From: Bacillota bacterium
GTDB lineage: Bacteria > Bacillota > UBA4882 > UBA8346
Reading direction: 5' to 3'
Assembly (NCBI GenBank): GCA_012728785.1
Contig: JAAYEK010000096.1
Location: 1 to 46,818 of the forward strand
Length of the DNA stretch: 46,818 nt
The stretch's first letter is position 1; the number at the start of each line of letters is the position of its first letter. Below are positions 43,176-46,818 of this stretch, piece by piece. Under the pieces are notes generated by a model. That model was not told the origin of the DNA, made no database searches, and saw only the letters and a program-made list of their open reading frames with translations. Made by a program: the position numbers and the translations under genes.

Positions 43176-46100
43176 TTACCAAGACCAATTCCACCAACTC
43201 CAACCTGAGCTGGAACCGGTGTTGGAAGGTGCAGACGGAGCGTTAGTTCGATAACCAGGTAAGCTCGTGGTGAGCAGTTCATACTGGAAGGGAACTTGGA
43301 TAATATCCGTGTCTTGATGAATGACGACTGATTTTCCGATAAACGCGCCCTTGGCATCAATCTTTGATCCAATATCAACATTGAGATAACCGGTGTTGGG
43401 AGCGAATAGGGTTCCCCGCCATTTTGCATCCGGAGCAAGATAGACCTGATTTTGGGATGCAGTGATGATCAAAAGCTTTGAGGCATCGTCATTGGTGACA
43501 TTCATCTGAGTCCGGCTCTTGATGTCCACGTTTCCTTTGGCAATGATGATCACCGGATGGGTTGAAGTATCGATGTCTAGAATAGCGTCGGGTTCAGTAG
43601 CAAAATTATTGCAGTAGAAGACTCCGCCACCTTTAAGGCTCAAACGGCCGTTGCTCCCGACGTTAATATTTCCGTAGGTACCGTTCCATTTCTCAATGGT
43701 CTGGCCATTACCGACGTTGATATGGTCGCTTGAGGTGTAACATTTGCTCGCATCGAAAGTATAGTTCAGGAAACCAAGGTCTCGATCGGGATTGTCTTTA
43801 CAAAGGTTATCCAGAGCTATATGCTCTCCTTTTCCGATGAAGCCGGTTCCCCAATCGATTTCGCCGGCAGCAAGCACATCGCCGACACGCACCGGTCCCC
43901 GAATCCATAGTTTGGGTTGACCGCATATAACATTGCCGACATCTGACGCATAGCCGAGGATCATCTGCGGATTGCTGCTGGACCCTTTTCCAACGCCGAT
44001 CTGACCATAGGTGCTGGGTACGCCCGGTACGGTGCTCTTGTTGAGGTATAGTTTGGCCCGATCATGAAAATCGGTATGGGCGGAGCCATAGACACCGTAA
44101 TTAGATGCTGCGTTGGCGTCGATGGTCAAGGGACCCCAGTTAATCTCATTGCTGGTTTCGGCTTCGTCACCAAAGTAAAGGCCAAACTCGGCAAAGGCCA
44201 AAGCGATCTCCACTTGGCTGAAGAAACGGTGATAAGAGATGGTAACCTTCTTGCTTGGGTCGTTATAGGCAGCCATGAGTTTATCGTAGTTAATATCATC
44301 GGCGCCTTGGGGACCGGGATTATCTTCGAATTTTGCCCTGATCTGATCATAAGTCATGTAACCAAAAGCATTATTAGGATCATCGGAGCTTGTCAGTTTG
44401 GAGATTACATCCCCGTATCGGCTGCCGGCCTTATGGTCCCCCATGTTGGCGGGCAAAGCGCCTTCTCTTTTCACCATGTTCGGGGAGGCATAGTTCACTT
44501 TTTTTGTATTTTTCGGATTGGTAGGTTTAGGATCGGGTTCTTCGATTTCGTTTGGACCGAGACGAGTGCCGGGAACATAAATCTTAGCGTTGAAGAAATT
44601 ATCAACGTATTCGCGGGACATATATGTGTTGGTGTATCCTCGTTCATCCTTATAACTGGTGTAGAGTAGATCCAGGATTTGTTGGGCCATATTTCGCGCT
44701 GCTGTTACCGTTGCATCGTTACCGATATGTTTCCGCCTGCCTGCCGCATAGTAGATAAGCGTTCGGGCAAAGTTGCCGGTGATACTGATATCCGTATTGT
44801 GGGTTCCTACATGTACTTTGTAGTTATAATTCCTTGGCGGGGTTGAACCGGATCCGCCGGACCAATCGGCATCGGGTTGATTTTCCCATGTCAATTCCGC
44901 TGGGAGTTTGATCCTATCCATGGGATCTGTGGCGGAAGGATTCATTTGGGCCTCATTCATCGCCCAATTTATCCATTGATCCAGGATTGTGCTGAGTTTA
45001 TCTCTTAGTTGGGTTTCGGTGTTTTTGTCCAGCTCATTATAGAGTTCGGCCAGTCGCTGCATCAACCAGACCTGCCAACCAAACCAAGCGTTGCTGTCGC
45101 CATTAGGGTTCGGGTTTCCGGTAATAGGATCTCTTCCAATATAGACCGGGCTTGGTGTATAGTACATACCGTGGAAAGAATTAACATAGCCGGGATCTCC
45201 GGGGCTTTTACCAAGATTGGGATCTTTATACTGGCCCTCCCAACAGTTGGTCACGCCGCCGCCGATGGCGCCTTCGTAGGTTTGCAGCCATCGAATCAGG
45301 TCCAACTGCCTAATCAAGCTGGTGCTCCATTCTTGCTTACCGCCTTCGGTATATGATGTAGTGTCGGTAAGCTCTTGATTGAACCAATTAAACTTGGTCA
45401 GGGCATAAGCGGCCATCGGATTTTGGTAGGCGGCATGGACATTATCGTCGCCGATCCGCCAGGGGTGTATCCCATCAAGTCTAGATCCCCAAGCATAGTT
45501 CCAACCCAACAGATAGTGAACATTGCCGTTTTTATTATCGGGATCGAGGACGGTGATTTGGTGATCGTATTTACTCAAGGCCGGGTCCGGATTAACAACC
45601 GGAGTAAAAGTTTCCGCAAACTTGCGGCCGAGAGGCATAAAATACTTGGTCCTCATGCCATAGCGGAGAAAATTACCCATTTTCCCCATTTTGGCGCTAA
45701 GATTTCGGAGCGCCAATGGGTTGCTCCTTCTGGTTTTTTCCAGGACTTTAGCCGCCAGATACGAGGCCTGAATGGCCCGGGCGTCAGCGTCGGTCGCCAC
45801 GGAGTAGCTGTACTCAGGTTCCCAACCATACTCGCTGTTAAGGAAGATATCGGCGAAACCGTGAGTGTTACTCGTATTATTGCCGAATCTATGGTCCTTC
45901 CAGTTCGGGTGGGGAATGGTGTTCCAGGAGGATTCGGAGCCTCCGCGCTCGCAGGTGGCAAGGTAAGTCGCTTTCCTCGTGCTGAAAAGGTCTCCCCGAT
46001 ACCCGAAGCCGTAAAAATTGTCGGTATCCAACAACCAGTGCATCCCGTAAACCTGTTTATTCCCATATTTTTTCTTCAATTCTTTGGCTAGAGGATCGTC

Positions 46101-46613
46101 ATTAGGATACAACGGGAAATAACTGTCATCCGGTTTTTTCCCCCTTTTACTCCACATGAGCACGGGGTAGTCTTCCACTGTAATGGATTGTTTAGCGTAA
46201 CGCCCGCCCTTAACAGTACCCTCATTACCAGGATTTTCATATATAGGTTGATCCTGTGGACTGGGAATAATATAATCCTCCATAGATTCCAACGCTGTTC
46301 GAAAAGGCGCATAATCCTTGGTCAACTTAAAGTACATGGCCTCGAGCCAGAGGTAATAGGAGTATGTTTCACTGGTGGTCTCGTGGCCGTAGTCGGGAGC
46401 TTCGCAAAGAAAAGTCTCGAAGGCGTGATAGGGAACGCCTTCGGGGCTGAAGTAACCAGCATCCTGAAATTCGTCCTGAGGCGTCTTTTGGTTTACCTTG
46501 TAGTTGTGAATGATATCATACAACTCAAAGAATCTTTCAGTGTAGGGATTTCTGATGGCGGCTTCTGTGGTATTGGAAGATACCACCACCATAACCAGTA
46601 AAACTAGGACCAA
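43176..46613 (-). CDS. GH48 cellulase copy 2, full length but with disrupted start
   Basis: The open frame gives 1145 residues. The GH48 catalytic region (about 20-855) has CEAPDYGHETTSETYSYYLW (Glu71 and Glu82 match CelF E44/E55), then ATCERGGSESSWNTIPHPNW and YMTYDQIRAKF. The enzyme class is a reducing-end cellobiohydrolase. A C-terminal module of about 250 residues and a Ser/Gly linker ending WSWWNWSW follow. The expected ATG (46637-46635), 13 bases after AGGAGG, is followed at once by TAA (46634-46632). The open frame therefore begins at TTG 46613, which would leave a signal peptide without its basic N-terminus. One base change would restore ATG-AAA-AAA. Confidence 0.85.
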   Translation of the reverse strand: MVLVLLVMVVVSSNTTEAAIRNPYTERFFELYDIIHNYKVNQKTPQDEFQDAGYFSPEGVPYHAFETFLCEAPDYGHETTSETYSYYLWLEAMYFKLTKDYAPFRTALESMEDYIIPSPQDQPIYENPGNEGTVKGGRYAKQSITVEDYPVLMWSKRGKKPDDSYFPLYPNDDPLAKELKKKYGNKQVYGMHWLLDTDNFYGFGYRGDLFSTRKATYLATCERGGSESSWNTIPHPNWKDHRFGNNTSNTHGFADIFLNSEYGWEPEYSYSVATDADARAIQASYLAAKVLEKTRRSNPLALRNLSAKMGKMGNFLRYGMRTKYFMPLGRKFAETFTPVVNPDPALSKYDHQITVLDPDNKNGNVHYLLGWNYAWGSRLDGIHPWRIGDDNVHAAYQNPMAAYALTKFNWFNQELTDTTSYTEGGKQEWSTSLIRQLDLIRWLQTYEGAIGGGVTNCWEGQYKDPNLGKSPGDPGYVNSFHGMYYTPSPVYIGRDPITGNPNPNGDSNAWFGWQVWLMQRLAELYNELDKNTETQLRDKLSTILDQWINWAMNEAQMNPSATDPMDRIKLPAELTWENQPDADWSGGSGSTPPRNYNYKVHVGTHNTDISITGNFARTLIYYAAGRRKHIGNDATVTAARNMAQQILDLLYTSYKDERGYTNTYMSREYVDNFFNAKIYVPGTRLGPNEIEEPDPKPTNPKNTKKVNYASPNMVKREGALPANMGDHKAGSRYGDVISKLTSSDDPNNAFGYMTYDQIRAKFEDNPGPQGADDINYDKLMAAYNDPSKKVTISYHRFFSQVEIALAFAEFGLYFGDEAETSNEINWGPLTIDANAASNYGVYGSAHTDFHDRAKLYLNKSTVPGVPSTYGQIGVGKGSSSNPQMILGYASDVGNVICGQPKLWIRGPVRVGDVLAAGEIDWGTGFIGKGEHIALDNLCKDNPDRDLGFLNYTFDASKCYTSSDHINVGNGQTIEKWNGTYGNINVGSNGRLSLKGGGVFYCNNFATEPDAILDIDTSTHPVIIIAKGNVDIKSRTQMNVTNDDASKLLIITASQNQVYLAPDAKWRGTLFAPNTGYLNVDIGSKIDAKGAFIGKSVVIHQDTDIIQVPFQYELLTTSLPGYRTNAPSAPSNTGSSSGWSWWNWSW

Positions 46614-46637
46614 AAACTTGATACCAAATTTTTACAT

Positions 46638-46818
46638 TCTAAATTTCTGTCCTCCTTTATTTGAGTCTTCGTGTTGTGATAAAAAGATAGTTCTCTTTTT
46701 GGTAAAATAAAAACCAAGCAGAGCGGAAGATAAAAAACCGAGCAAAAAATGGAAAAACCATTGCCAGCACCCGGAACTTAATACCGATACCCTTAAGGTA
46801 GCACACCAAAAGGGGGTA
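46638..46818. other. Upstream region of GH48 copy 2, window edge
   Basis: It contains the AAAGGAGG site for GH48 copy 2 and short inverted repeats. The minus strand is open to the window edge (stop near 46654) with a hydrophobic stretch FRVLAMVFPFFARFF, but there is not enough sequence to call a gene. Confidence 0.35.

Noticed and set aside
45375-46091. Plus-strand 238-codon open frame opposite GH48 copy 2
   Set aside because: It mirrors the coding frame of a clear GH48 gene, has no ribosome site and resembles no family. Similar antisense frames (44064-44669, 46188-46601) are also shadows.
35922-46613. Cellulosome locus
   Set aside because: Neither GH48 nor GH9 has a dockerin repeat, and no cohesin or scaffoldin is present.
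46654-46818. Minus-strand open stretch of 54 codons to the window edge
   Set aside because: Hydrophobic but T-rich, with no start or family motif visible and cut by the window edge.

Overview
The window looks like chromosome of a diderm (two-membrane) member of the Bacillota. Evidence for an outer membrane: a TonB-dependent receptor with its own TonB, ExbB and ExbD genes, and three predicted outer-membrane beta-barrels that all end in phenylalanine (1639-2691, 23992-25809, 33761-34279). Evidence for a Bacillota background: an unlisted 58-codon Spo0E-like gene (35042-35218), a SCIFF-type radical SAM maturase, strong Shine-Dalgarno sites with many TTG/GTG starts, and a GH48 plus GH9 cellulase set. 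A Limnochordia/Hydrogenispora-like lineage would fit, but this cannot be fixed from the window alone.

Layout. 1-1.5 kb: housekeeping end of the trmD-rplS group plus lepB. 1.6-6.7 kb: an outer-membrane barrel, two minus-strand unknowns, a YibE/F membrane protein, a PanE-like reductase and a small unknown protein. 6.9-14.6 kb: a giant MalT/SARP-type regulator, a lipoprotein with seven repeats, a DUF4412-like periplasmic protein, a CsgG-like protein and a GAF-like membrane protein. 14.7-17.1 kb: a decayed metallo-beta-lactamase-fold gene, a SCIFF maturase and an lgt tail fragment.

17.2-31 kb is a metal and cofactor import region. A methyltransferase plus a ZnuABC-type transporter comes first. 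Next is a complete vitamin B12 route: riboswitch, BtuF-BtuC-BtuD, a second riboswitch, then BtuB-TonB-ExbB-ExbD. BtuB with the TonB complex would carry corrinoids across the outer membrane and BtuFCD across the inner membrane, with each half under its own B12 switch. FeoA, a FeoB split into GTPase and channel genes, and a DtxR/MntR-family regulator follow. 31-35.8 kb holds a cytidylate-kinase-like protein, a MATE exporter, a truncated YbaK, a MITE-like palindrome, a small barrel, an XRE regulator divergent from the Spo0E-like gene, and NikR beside what looks like an ABC ATPase relic.

35.8-46.6 kb is a minus-strand cellulase locus: two GH48 paralogues flank a GH9 enzyme, with a plus-strand ZIP transporter lying between. 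Both GH48 copies are odd. The downstream copy has lost about 193 residues, including the predicted catalytic acid, and its signal peptide is out of frame. The upstream copy has TAA directly after its ATG. Both carry an extra C-terminal beta-rich module and an identical Trp-rich tail. No tRNA, rRNA, CRISPR array, transposase or dockerin was seen. All identifications come from reading motifs by eye; no database search was run.
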